A program made the position numbers and the translations under genes. The notes below the pieces were generated by a model. The model had not been told where the DNA came from. It saw only the letters and a program-made list of their open reading frames with translations, and did no database searches. From the NCBI GenBank assembly GCA_050633325.1, contig JBOEGH010000006.1:62001-126000 (forward strand): DNA of 64,000 bases, written 5' to 3'. Numbering within the stretch: the stretch's first letter is position 1; every line of letters begins with the position of its first letter. Source of the stretch: UBA1672 sp050633325. Its GTDB lineage: Bacteria > Pseudomonadota > Alphaproteobacteria > Micavibrionales > Micavibrionaceae. Below, piece after piece: positions 9,053 to 17,163 of this stretch.

Positions 9053-9901
9053 TTAAGACCTTAGAACGCTTAACCATTCCCTTTGATCATCACTTAATCG
9101 CTCATCAGGTGTCATAACGGCACCATTTAGGGCGGTTCTGATGTTACTAGGTGTATCAGATATACCGTTTTCCAATAACTTCAAGATCAGTTTTTTAATC
9201 TTGTCTATGTTTTCAAAATATACTGCAAACACTGCTTCAACGCTTACATGTTCGTCAGGGTCTTCACGCCAACAATCATAATCAGTTGCAATGGCAAGCG
9301 TTACATACCCCATTTGTGCTTCACGGGCTAAGAACGCCTCAGGGACGTTAGTCATGCCAACGATATCACATCCTGCTGCACCGCGTAAAAACACGCTCTC
9401 TGCCTTTGTTCCCAGACGAGGGCCTTCAACACAAGCATATGTTTTATCGCTGTGAATTGTGATATCAAAATCTTTGGCTGCTTTTAAAACATCAGAAGCC
9501 AAAACAGGGCAAGTAGGTGCAGCAGTAGATATGTGCGCAGTTACACCTTCACCAAAGAATGAGGGGTTTCTTTTCCCACGCGTGTGATCAAAATACTGTG
9601 ATGCCAGTGCCAGACTACCGGGAGCAATTTCCTCTTGCAGTGAACCAGATGCAGATATGCTTAATATTGTAGTAGCACCCATCTTTTTAAGTGCAAAAAT
9701 ATTGGCACGGTAATTAACCTCAGAAGGAAGGAATTCATGATTACGACCATGTCGAGGAAGAAATAGCACAGATGATCCGAACGCCTTTCCCTCTACGATT
9801 GGCGCGGAAGGCTTTCCAAAAGGTGTGTCTATGTCATGTTCTTTTACAACATCCAGTTCATCTAGTGCATAAAGGCCAGAGCCACCAATAATCGCGAGCA
9901 T
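9053..9901 (-). CDS. mtnP: S-methyl-5'-thioadenosine phosphorylase
   Basis: A 282-residue purine nucleoside phosphorylase family enzyme that cleaves methylthioadenosine with phosphate to adenine and methylthioribose-1-phosphate, starting methionine salvage. Visible family signatures are the N-terminal IIGGSGLY phosphate-binding loop, PRHGRNH, the ASGSL segment, CVEGPRLGTKAE, GMTNVPEAFLAREA and the DYDCW motif typical of MTA phosphorylases as opposed to ordinary purine phosphorylases. Length fits the family. It converges on the giant RTX gene with an 8-base gap and lies about 30 bases downstream of the FNT channel gene on the same strand, so they may be cotranscribed. Other methionine salvage genes are not in the window. 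Confidence 0.93.
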   Translation of the reverse strand: MLAIIGGSGLYALDELDVVKEHDIDTPFGKPSAPIVEGKAFGSSVLFLPRHGRNHEFLPSEVNYRANIFALKKMGATTILSISASGSLQEEIAPGSLALASQYFDHTRGKRNPSFFGEGVTAHISTAAPTCPVLASDVLKAAKDFDITIHSDKTYACVEGPRLGTKAESVFLRGAAGCDIVGMTNVPEAFLAREAQMGYVTLAIATDYDCWREDPDEHVSVEAVFAVYFENIDKIKKLILKLLENGISDTPSNIRTALNGAVMTPDERLSDDQREWLSVLRS

Positions 9902-9930
9902 GTTTACTTCCTTATTCCATTATTTAAATT

Positions 9931-10722
9931 TTATCGTTCGTTTTTCACTTGGTTATATGCGAGTAAGGCGAATAAAAATGTTCCGCCAATAATATTACCT
10001 AAACATGCTGCAACTAAGAAGCTAACGCCTTCTACCATAGTTGCTTGTCCGTTTAATAATAAAAGAAATGTTTCTGCCGATCCTGCAACGATATGTGTGA
10101 AATCACCAATAGCAATGATATAGGTCATCAACATTATAACAAAAAACTCACCGCCGCCGTGCGCGCTGGGCAGCATCCACACAAGGCATGCGATTAAAAA
10201 TCCGGCAGGAATAGCCATTTCAAACACATGGATAAAATCTTGTTGAGCTGCATGTTTAGAAATATCGATGAAAATACTCAATAACTCAGGGGAAACTATA
10301 TTTAATTTAGTTACGAGCAGGGCAGCGATGAATGTACCAATAAAGTTAGTCAGCAGTACAACACCCCAAAGATTTAGTGTACGTGTAAAATTACGTTTTG
10401 TGCGCTTTTCTAGTAGAGGTAAAACAACGGTGATTGTATTTTCCGTGAACAATTGAAAGCGACCAATAATGACAATCAAGAATCCAAATGTATATCCCAG
10501 ATTTTCAACTAAAAAATAGTCGCCATCTTTGGGAAGGTGATGCCGCATATACCCTTCACAGAATAAAGAGAAGCTGATACATAAACCGGCGACAAGTCCT
10601 GACCACCCTAAAGAATTAAGTGGTCTTGAAAGCTCTTCTTCGCCTTCTGTTGATATTATCTCGTAAATTGTTGGTGATGTAAGTCGTAATTTATCTTCAA
10701 CAACTTCTGTGGAGACACTCAT
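9931..10722 (-). CDS. Formate/nitrite transporter (FNT) family membrane protein, YfdC-like
   Basis: A 263-residue membrane protein with about six hydrophobic helices and a ~45-residue cytoplasmic N-terminus containing ISTEGEEELSRP. Features fitting the FNT channel family include GLVAGLCISFSLF in helix 1, the NLGYTFGFLIVIIGRFQLFTEN region, and a late helix with GNIIGGT. The N-terminal SxEGxEEL-type segment and the GRxQLFTENT motif point to the YfdC branch, whose substrate is not well established, rather than FocA or NirC. A 55-residue membrane protein gene lies about 50 bases upstream on the same strand. Substrate left open. Confidence 0.85.
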   Translation of the reverse strand: MSVSTEVVEDKLRLTSPTIYEIISTEGEEELSRPLNSLGWSGLVAGLCISFSLFCEGYMRHHLPKDGDYFLVENLGYTFGFLIVIIGRFQLFTENTITVVLPLLEKRTKRNFTRTLNLWGVVLLTNFIGTFIAALLVTKLNIVSPELLSIFIDISKHAAQQDFIHVFEMAIPAGFLIACLVWMLPSAHGGGEFFVIMLMTYIIAIGDFTHIVAGSAETFLLLLNGQATMVEGVSFLVAACLGNIIGGTFLFALLAYNQVKNER

Positions 10723-10776
10723 ATCTAAACCCCGTTTTTCATAGATATTAACTTCGTCATTCTACGTTTAGCATTA

Positions 10777-10944
10777 TTATTTTGTAAACCAAAAATAGAA
10801 CAGAGGTATCCAAATAAAGCTGAGCGTTAAGCTGCCTTTTATACATTGGTAAGCGATCCACGCCCAGAACATTTTCTTTTTATTGGGCTTTTTTAATAGT
10901 GATATAACGCTAAAAGTTATTTTTTTCTCTGGAGTGTCGTTCAT
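10777..10944 (-). CDS. Small membrane protein, 55 residues, unknown function
   Basis: A short ORF reading MNDTPEKKITFSVI to the end FYFWFTK. It has a charged N-terminal half with a Lys-rich patch (KKPNKKK) followed by one hydrophobic helix rich in Trp, Phe and Ile (WAWIAYQ to IPLFYFW). The composition is typical of a real single-pass inner membrane protein and unlike random ORFs of this DNA. An AAGG sits about 14 bases upstream of the ATG, so the ribosome site is weak. It ends ~50 bp upstream of the FNT gene on the same strand, suggesting one transcript and perhaps a related membrane role. Family not recognised. Confidence 0.55.
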   Translation of the reverse strand: MNDTPEKKITFSVISLLKKPNKKKMFWAWIAYQCIKGSLTLSFIWIPLFYFWFTK

Positions 10945-11017
10945 ACATGATACCTTATTAGGTATTAGTCACATAATAAACTGATTGCTGTCAATCCTAA
11001 GGGGGAAAGAAACTAAA

Positions 11018-11710
11018 ATGCTTCGTAACAAAATGTATAAGAATAATTATCTGGCTTTACCTTCCGTGGCACTTATGGCTTTGGCAGTAACATTTCCTAT
11101 AAGTTCTAATGCACAAATGGTGAGCACAGGTCAGGAAAAAACAAGTAGTGGTTATAACCCCATACCTAAAAATCAGCCTCAGCCCGGACAAACTTCTAAA
11201 AACAACAACAACTATGGTAATGATACATCTAAGGGCAGCAAAACCAAGAAGACTGTGACTGCAACTAATACAAGATCTGAAAGTAGCAGCAAGGCAAAAG
11301 CGGTATCAACGGATAATTCTGTTTTAGGGCATGTTAAAAGCGTAACTTCGTCATGTGTTAAGAATTGGTCAGATCAGTCATGTATGAAAGAAATTTCATC
11401 TATGAATATGACACTTGTATCAACATATGCTGCGAATTTAAAATATTCTAATAAGCAATCATACCTTGAAAGCCTGAAAGAGGGATGTGCTGCTTCTACT
11501 GCGGCGTTGAAGGTTAATGTTCCTGCTTACGCCATGCGTAGCGCAATGGTCGAATGTGTTAATTTAATGTCTGATATTGCGGATAAGACCGCCATTCGTC
11601 CTGATCCGACGTTAAGCCAGCTAGCCGTAGGATCGATTTTATGTCTTGGCAAGGATAAGTCATGCCCGCAAATCGAAAGTGGGTTGATAACGGCATTAGG
11701 CGGCAAGTAG
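11018..11710 (+). CDS. Secreted or periplasmic protein of unknown function
   Basis: About 230 residues. The N-terminus has positive residues, a hydrophobic core (LALPSVALMALAVTFPI) and a likely signal peptidase site after SSNAQ, so the protein is exported. The next ~70 residues are a Ser/Thr/Asn/Lys-rich, presumably disordered linker; the C-terminal ~120 residues are compact and carry six or so cysteines that could form disulfides. I do not recognise the family. ATG 11018 is preferred over the upstream in-frame start at 10985 because AAGGGGGAAAG lies just before it and the signal peptide then starts cleanly. It converges with the PodJ-like gene, 40 bases apart. Confidence 0.65.
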   Translation: MLRNKMYKNNYLALPSVALMALAVTFPISSNAQMVSTGQEKTSSGYNPIPKNQPQPGQTSKNNNNYGNDTSKGSKTKKTVTATNTRSESSSKAKAVSTDNSVLGHVKSVTSSCVKNWSDQSCMKEISSMNMTLVSTYAANLKYSNKQSYLESLKEGCAASTAALKVNVPAYAMRSAMVECVNLMSDIADKTAIRPDPTLSQLAVGSILCLGKDKSCPQIESGLITALGGK

Positions 11711-11750
11711 AGCATAGTTACTCTGCTTTAAAGCATTCATGCATTTTGTG

Positions 11751-14174
11751 TTATCTCTTCAAGTAAGATAAGAGCTTTTGCGATGGTTTACCATCGACAT
11801 ATAATCCGGCAGCAGTCTGGAAAGATTTAATCGCATCTGTTGTCATTGGACCACTCATCCCATCAACCGGTCCGGGATATAGTCCACGTCGTATTAGCTC
11901 TTCTTGTATTTGGGACGTCAAATATTCAGTAGAGTTTGATGATGCACTACCACTATTGTAATTTATTTGTGATTTTTTACCGGATTTTTGTAAGTTGGAG
12001 ACGATCATATTTACTTCGTTAACTCCTATTCCTAAAGAAGAGGCAAGCTGATCTAATGCTGATTGAGCTTCCGGACTTCCTTGGTCAGCGGCTTTCTTGT
12101 ACCATAATAATGCGTCATCCGGACGTGTTTCGCCCAAAAGACCGTTTTCATATATAAGGCCCAGATTATATGCGGCTTCTGTTACTTTTTTATTTGCTGC
12201 CATTTGGAAAAAATATGCAGCTTTCTTAGGGCTATATGACACACCTATACCCTCGATATGTGCTATACCAAGGTTATATTGTGCTTCCGGATGACCTAAT
12301 TCTGCTGCATCTTCGTATAGGCTCATTGCACGATCAATGTTTTTATTAACGCCTAATCCCTGATGGTGTAGAACACCGAGATTATATTTCGCGTTGGCAA
12401 CACCGTTGTCTGCCGCTTCGGTGAACCATAAAATGGCGCGGTCTAAATCCTGCTTTATCTTGCCATGTCCGGCTACATATATTGCCCCCATATCATGTTG
12501 AGCTTCAGGTACACCGGCGAATGCTTGCTTTTCAATTTTCTTTGCAATATCCGTTAAGTTCCTGTCAGGATTAATTCTTTGCTTTAGTTCTTTTATGTAT
12601 TCGCCTTGAGAAGATGGCGATGTAGTACTAGCAACATTATTTTGATTGATTTGAGGGGCGTCGTATTTATCTTGTGTAGTAAGGCTTTGTGGCTCTATCT
12701 GGTTTAGCCTTTTTGCCACTTGCTCAGGGTCTTCGTCAAACGCATTGGACATTTGCTCGCTGTTATATATGTCCAACGTTTCTGTGCTGTTTTTATTATT
12801 CGTTCCCTTGCCAAAATCTTCTTTGTCATATCCTTTGTGAATGGTTATGCCGTAGCTATCATCCGGGGAGGTGTTCTCAGAGGCTGTCTTTATTGCTTTT
12901 TCATATATTTCTTCGGCGGTTTCTTCGTGGGCATAAACAGGTTCGCTACTTTCAATGTTAGCATTCGTGTCATATATGCTTTCCTGTGCATCAGGTTTTT
13001 GTGCATAAGGGTTGTTGTAAGAATATTCTCCTATACCGTTGTCAACGTCATTATCTGCATTAATGTCGTTTCTGGTAACGTCGTTGTTTTGAGAATATTG
13101 TTCACTTGTATTGTTATCTTTTGTTGATGGTGTATGCAAAGATATAGTTGGTGGTGGCGCGTCTGCTCTGTTGATCTGTTGGTTGAACGTTGATCTTTGG
13201 GATTCACTTAAAATCCATCCTAAAAGAAGAACCACGATAACCATTAGGCCAAGGCTTGTGCCTTGAATTCGTACAGATTTTCGCCACCATGGTAATGAGT
13301 TTTCCTCTTGCAAACGCCTGTTTAAAACGCTGGGATCTGTTTGCAAAACCTCATCTGTTACTTGTGGCATATTCACGCCTGCTACCGCACCTTGATCGGT
13401 AAGCAACACCATTGCTTTTGCATTTAACGCATCTCTGGTTTCAAGAACTGCCTGTTCGATGCGGTCTACTTTACGCAAAATGCGGTTACGATCTTCTATT
13501 GCTTTGTCTATTTTTCTATCCAGCTTTAGATAGTCCGAAGTTGTTTCTTCGATTTTATTGTCTAAGGCTTCGTTTCTGGTTTCTGTTTCGCTAACTCGCT
13601 TGGTCAGTGCTACATACGCTGCCACGCTATCAACCATTTTTTCGCCTTGGGCTTTTTGGCTAGTTTCCAAGGCTTTTTGACGTTTTAGAATAGCATCGTC
13701 TTTAGACTTTTGTTTTGCGACTTCTTCTTTAAGAGTTTTTAAGTCATCTTGGCTGTCTTCGCTTTTTTGTTCAAGTTCTTTGACAAGGTCTTTTGCTTCT
13801 TCAATCTTTTTTAAGGTATCCTTTAAGCTATCTTCAACTCGCCCTGTTTTTTTGCTAGCCTCGCTTTGTTTATTTGCGATTTTTTGCTCAAGGTCAATGT
13901 AATTGCTTTCCTGCGCAGAGGTCTTGTCTTCAAGCGTTTTAATAGTAGCCTTATATTGCGCCAACTGCTTTTTAAACGCAGCTCCATCTGATTTTGATTT
14001 TTGAAGTTTAGTGTTTAATGATTTGAGCAATAGTAAAGTCTGCATTTGCACAGTATCATTAGGCATAACAGGGTCTTTTATCTGTTTTGTGGTGTTTGTG
14101 CTCGGTGCGTCGTCATTATCTGCATTTTTGAAAAAAACTCGACCTTCGGATGTTTTTTTAAAGCCCATAACCAT
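11751..14174 (-). CDS. PodJ-like protein: coiled coil, transmembrane segment, Sel1 repeats, peptidoglycan-binding domain
   Basis: 807 residues in four parts. Residues ~45-260 are a Lys/Glu/Gln-rich coiled coil, predicted cytoplasmic. One membrane helix follows at ~305-325 (SLGLMVIVVLLLGWILS). A ~200-residue low-complexity Asn/Ser/Glu-rich linker leads to four or five Sel1 (TPR-like) repeats at ~545-725 with motifs such as AxYNLGxxxxxG. The last ~55 residues are a PG_binding_1 domain ending DGKPSQKLLSYLKR, with the PGPVDGMSGPMT motif. This architecture matches alphaproteobacterial PodJ polarity factors, which organise pole development and bind other polar proteins, with the C-terminus in the periplasm. 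Orthology to PodJ is inferred from architecture only. GGAAGGG precedes the ATG at 14174. Confidence 0.75.
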   Translation of the reverse strand: MVMGFKKTSEGRVFFKNADNDDAPSTNTTKQIKDPVMPNDTVQMQTLLLLKSLNTKLQKSKSDGAAFKKQLAQYKATIKTLEDKTSAQESNYIDLEQKIANKQSEASKKTGRVEDSLKDTLKKIEEAKDLVKELEQKSEDSQDDLKTLKEEVAKQKSKDDAILKRQKALETSQKAQGEKMVDSVAAYVALTKRVSETETRNEALDNKIEETTSDYLKLDRKIDKAIEDRNRILRKVDRIEQAVLETRDALNAKAMVLLTDQGAVAGVNMPQVTDEVLQTDPSVLNRRLQEENSLPWWRKSVRIQGTSLGLMVIVVLLLGWILSESQRSTFNQQINRADAPPPTISLHTPSTKDNNTSEQYSQNNDVTRNDINADNDVDNGIGEYSYNNPYAQKPDAQESIYDTNANIESSEPVYAHEETAEEIYEKAIKTASENTSPDDSYGITIHKGYDKEDFGKGTNNKNSTETLDIYNSEQMSNAFDEDPEQVAKRLNQIEPQSLTTQDKYDAPQINQNNVASTTSPSSQGEYIKELKQRINPDRNLTDIAKKIEKQAFAGVPEAQHDMGAIYVAGHGKIKQDLDRAILWFTEAADNGVANAKYNLGVLHHQGLGVNKNIDRAMSLYEDAAELGHPEAQYNLGIAHIEGIGVSYSPKKAAYFFQMAANKKVTEAAYNLGLIYENGLLGETRPDDALLWYKKAADQGSPEAQSALDQLASSLGIGVNEVNMIVSNLQKSGKKSQINYNSGSASSNSTEYLTSQIQEELIRRGLYPGPVDGMSGPMTTDAIKSFQTAAGLYVDGKPSQKLLSYLKR

Positions 14175-14404
14175 TTACCCTTCCTGGAAATACTCACCAG
14201 AATCACAAAACTAAGAATTAATATGGTATATAGTTAATGTATTTTGGAAAATTAAACCAAGTTTTTCACCTTTTTTCAGATTTTATCTTCTGGATAAAAC
14301 GCGCATATTTCTGCATGTTTTGAAAACACAGACATACTATTTTGCCATGATATGTATGGTTGTTGAAAAAATAAGGGTTTCAGGCTTTTGTTCTGAAGGG
14401 ATTA

Positions 14405-14758
14405 TTAGCTATTAAAAATTGATGAATACTCATCATCTTTGAAGCCTAAAAATATGCATCCTTTATGCGATAATAGGGGTCTTTTTACAATTGAGGGGTT
14501 ATCTAGTGCAAGGTCAATTGCGGAAGCATTATCAGTGCTCTCTTTCACTTCGTCCGATAATTTCCTCCATGTTGTACCGCGACGGTTAATAACGTTCTCC
14601 CACCCGTGATCTTTTATGGCCTGTTGTAAAATATCTTTATCGATATCCTGTTTTTTGTAATCATGGAATTTAAATTCGACATTGTTGGAATCCAGCCATT
14701 TGAAAGCTTTCTTCATTGTGTCACAGTTCTTTATTCCATAAATGATAGTGTCTGTCAT
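14405..14758 (-). CDS. ArsC/Spx-family reductase-like protein, YffB type
   Basis: 117 residues with a thioredoxin-like fold of the ArsC/Spx family. The N-terminus IIYGIKNCDTMKKAFKWL carries the single catalytic-type cysteine, and the middle has VNRRGTTWRKL-like sequence, here INRRGTTWRKL, followed by KRPLL near residue 95, all typical of YffB/Spx-like ArsC proteins of Proteobacteria. The biochemical substrate of YffB is not established, and arsenate reduction should not be assumed. It is last in the resB-ccsA-resA-like operon, 13 bases after the thioredoxin-like gene, so a thiol-redox role beside cytochrome c maturation is plausible. Confidence 0.8.
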   Translation of the reverse strand: MTDTIIYGIKNCDTMKKAFKWLDSNNVEFKFHDYKKQDIDKDILQQAIKDHGWENVINRRGTTWRKLSDEVKESTDNASAIDLALDNPSIVKRPLLSHKGCIFLGFKDDEYSSIFNS

Positions 14759-14771
14759 TGTGCGTTAAGCC

Positions 14772-15311
14772 TTACTTTATTAACCGTTGCATTTCGATAC
14801 CAAGCCAGTCTGTTATGCCTTCTATTTTATGCTTGATGATCAGATTTTCATCAATAATAAAAGTCTCGGGATACATGGTGGTTTTAAAAATATCTTTTGA
14901 TATGCTTTTATCTGTATCTAATCCTATTACGACATTATTCAGTTTTAAATGCTCTTGGCTTTCCTTTGGTAGGGTCTTGAAAAACCTTTCTATACTTGTC
15001 GGATCTTCGTCAACGGACAAAGTAATTAGGGTTATATTTTCCTGTTCTTGATTGGCAAGTTGCAAAAGCTGAGGGAGTTCTACGATGCAGGGCGGACACC
15101 ACGTAGCCCAAAAATTTAGAACAATGGTTTTTCCCTTATATTGGTGCAAGTTATGTTGATTGCCGTTTATATCTTTAAATGTAGGGTCAGAAACAGTTTC
15201 TGCGATAATTTTCTTTGTGCTTTTCATCCCCTTTGGAGGTGAAAAGATGTCTTGAAGGGCGAATAACCCTCCTAATAATGCGATTATTAATATGATTATT
15301 AGTTTAGGCAT
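14772..15311 (-). CDS. Membrane-anchored thioredoxin-like protein, ResA/TlpA type
   Basis: 179 residues: an uncleaved N-terminal membrane helix (LIIILIIALLGGLFAL), then a periplasmic thioredoxin domain with the redox motif WATWCPPC (about residues 69-76), and the FxDIxGNxHxLxxYKGKxxVLNFWATW layout of ResA/TlpA proteins. In System II cytochrome c maturation, ResA (CcsX) reduces the CXXCH haem-binding cysteines of apocytochromes. The neighbouring ccsA and resB genes make that role likely; the start overlaps the end of ccsA by 8 bases. It could instead be a CcmG-like enzyme of System I, but no ccm genes are present here. Confidence 0.85.
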   Translation of the reverse strand: MPKLIIILIIALLGGLFALQDIFSPPKGMKSTKKIIAETVSDPTFKDINGNQHNLHQYKGKTIVLNFWATWCPPCIVELPQLLQLANQEQENITLITLSVDEDPTSIERFFKTLPKESQEHLKLNNVVIGLDTDKSISKDIFKTTMYPETFIIDENLIIKHKIEGITDWLGIEMQRLIK

Positions 15312-17163
15312 TTTTAGTTTTTGATTTTTTCAATGCTAAGGTTACGGTTGTTATAAATAAGGCTTCAACTGTGATAAAAATTCCTAAGGACCATGCCGCG
15401 GAATCCATGAAGCCATAGGCATGCAGTCCTACGCCTAACAAGTTTACACCAAACCATGATAATGCAAGTATGACTGAAAGGAAAGACAAGCCACATAATA
15501 CGGCATGTTTGTTCATTTGTCCGCTAATGCGGCCATGTATAATCCAGATCAGCCATAATACAATTAATAGAGCGCCATTCTCTTTTGGATCCCACCCCCA
15601 GAACCGTCCCCATGATTGGTCTGCCCAAATGCCGCCCAAAACCGTACCAATGGTTGCGAAAAACAATGCGAGCAAAGATGCGGTTAGTGTGCTTTTATAT
15701 ATTGCACTGTCAATTTGGCTCTCTTTACTTATTAGTGGCTTAATCAAAGCGGCATGAGCCAGAATACTGGTTAAGGCGCAAAAAGCATATCCTGCCGTTA
15801 TGCATAAAACATGAGTGGTTAGCCAAAAATTCGTGTTTAAAACAGCAGTTAACATTACGAAGCTGTCACCGCTGGTGTTGTGTGAAAACCCTAAAATATG
15901 TAAGAAAACCGCCAGCCCTAATCCAAGCCACAGCCACATTGGTTTTTTGTTTCTGCCGTAAACAATAACCGCGTAAAGTGTAGTCACCAGCCCGGTAAAT
16001 AATACGGTTTCATATAGCGTGCTTACCGGCGGTCTGTCTAAGATGTATATTCTTAGTGATAGTCCATATAGTTGGAATATAAAGCTTCCTAAAAGGGCTG
16101 CAAAGGCGACTGGCCTTTGTATTTTTGTATCGTAGAATAGGGTGGTAATAAGAACAGACAGTCCCACAAAGCATATCATGAAGCTGATAAAAAATGGTGG
16201 GTACTGGTTGTAATAATATTCTGCAAGCAGAGCATTTGGCCGTAAATTACTGTTGTTGGCTGTGGTCTGTGCGTATAATTTGTGCGCGCTATCGTCCCAT
16301 TTTTCTACGTCGCTATTATAATATGCATTACTTAGTTCTTGCCAATATTTTAGCTGTTCAATTTGGGGGGTAGATAGAGACGTCCAAGGTGACAGCCACG
16401 TGTCGTTGGTGCTTGGTATAACTTTGAATATATCGTTCTTTTGTCCTGTCTCACTTAGAAGACTTAGTGTGAATGATAAGTGGGCTAATGCTTGCTCATC
16501 GGCCGTATAGGTTTCTACATTATGTTGCTTTTCTGCGACAATATTTTTTACTGCAATTTGTAAATCATCTTGGAAATTTAACGTTTCAACAAAGCTAAGC
16601 GGTCTTCCTGCATATTCACTAAACGGTTCCGGCAGGCTGTCTGGTAGTGTTGTAGAAATAGGTAGTATAAGGGTTAAACTGCCGAGAAGGTTTTGCAACA
16701 CGATCATGTTTTTTTGTAATTCTATGAATTCGCGCTGTTGTGTGGACCAGTTTTTTTCATCCGTGTTAATGATGCTTAGTATCATTTTTTGTTTTGTGCG
16801 TAATGCTGTAGATACTTCTTTGTATGAGTACAGCTTGTTTTTTCGGCGCTCTAGGTGAAGTATTGTTAGTATCTCAGGGTTTGTTATTTTTAAAACTGGA
16901 CGCATTTCTGCGCGTGCCGGATCAAGTAATACCTCTATCAGCCAGGCAATCGCACCGGTTTCTTTGCCTGAGAATGTTTTTAAATATATGCGAGCAAAAC
17001 TGTCCAAGGGCTTTATTCTGCCATCATGCAGTATGGGCAGGCGCGCCATGTATGATGTGTCAAGTTGTGCGGTCTCTTGTGATTGTGTGTTGTCTCTGGC
17101 GATGGCCTTAAGCGGCGCTATCATCAATAAAGACACTAATAACAGGGTGAAAAATTTAGGCAT
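15304..17163 (-). CDS. ccsA: Cytochrome c biogenesis protein CcsA (ResC), long form
   Basis: 619 residues, about twice a minimal CcsA. A signal-like helix and ~300 residues of mainly periplasmic sequence, beginning LPILHDGRIKPLDSFAR, precede a polytopic C-terminal half. That half has the Trp-rich WWD haem-handling motif WGRFWGWDPKENGALL and several histidines placed to ligate haem (for example HILGFSH, THVLCITAG and LHAYGF). CcsA with ResB forms the System II haem transporter and cytochrome c synthetase. The long N-terminal extension with its IKPLDSFAR motif resembles forms I associate with Bacteroidetes, planctomycetes and other non-alphaproteobacterial lineages. It overlaps resB by 8 bases, so translation is probably coupled. 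Confidence 0.87.
   Translation of the reverse strand: MPKFFTLLLVSLLMIAPLKAIARDNTQSQETAQLDTSYMARLPILHDGRIKPLDSFARIYLKTFSGKETGAIAWLIEVLLDPARAEMRPVLKITNPEILTILHLERRKNKLYSYKEVSTALRTKQKMILSIINTDEKNWSTQQREFIELQKNMIVLQNLLGSLTLILPISTTLPDSLPEPFSEYAGRPLSFVETLNFQDDLQIAVKNIVAEKQHNVETYTADEQALAHLSFTLSLLSETGQKNDIFKVIPSTNDTWLSPWTSLSTPQIEQLKYWQELSNAYYNSDVEKWDDSAHKLYAQTTANNSNLRPNALLAEYYYNQYPPFFISFMICFVGLSVLITTLFYDTKIQRPVAFAALLGSFIFQLYGLSLRIYILDRPPVSTLYETVLFTGLVTTLYAVIVYGRNKKPMWLWLGLGLAVFLHILGFSHNTSGDSFVMLTAVLNTNFWLTTHVLCITAGYAFCALTSILAHAALIKPLISKESQIDSAIYKSTLTASLLALFFATIGTVLGGIWADQSWGRFWGWDPKENGALLIVLWLIWIIHGRISGQMNKHAVLCGLSFLSVILALSWFGVNLLGVGLHAYGFMDSAAWSLGIFITVEALFITTVTLALKKSKTKNA

Noticed and set aside
12720..13127. 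135-residue plus-strand hydrophobic ORF inside the PodJ-like gene
   Set aside because: Its Phe/Ile/Val-rich run comes from reading the Asn/Asp/Glu-rich linker backwards; no start signals.
14330..14404. Terminator for yffB on the minus strand
   Set aside because: Only a 5-bp TTCAG/CTGAA stem with a 9-base loop is possible before the T run; too weak to list.
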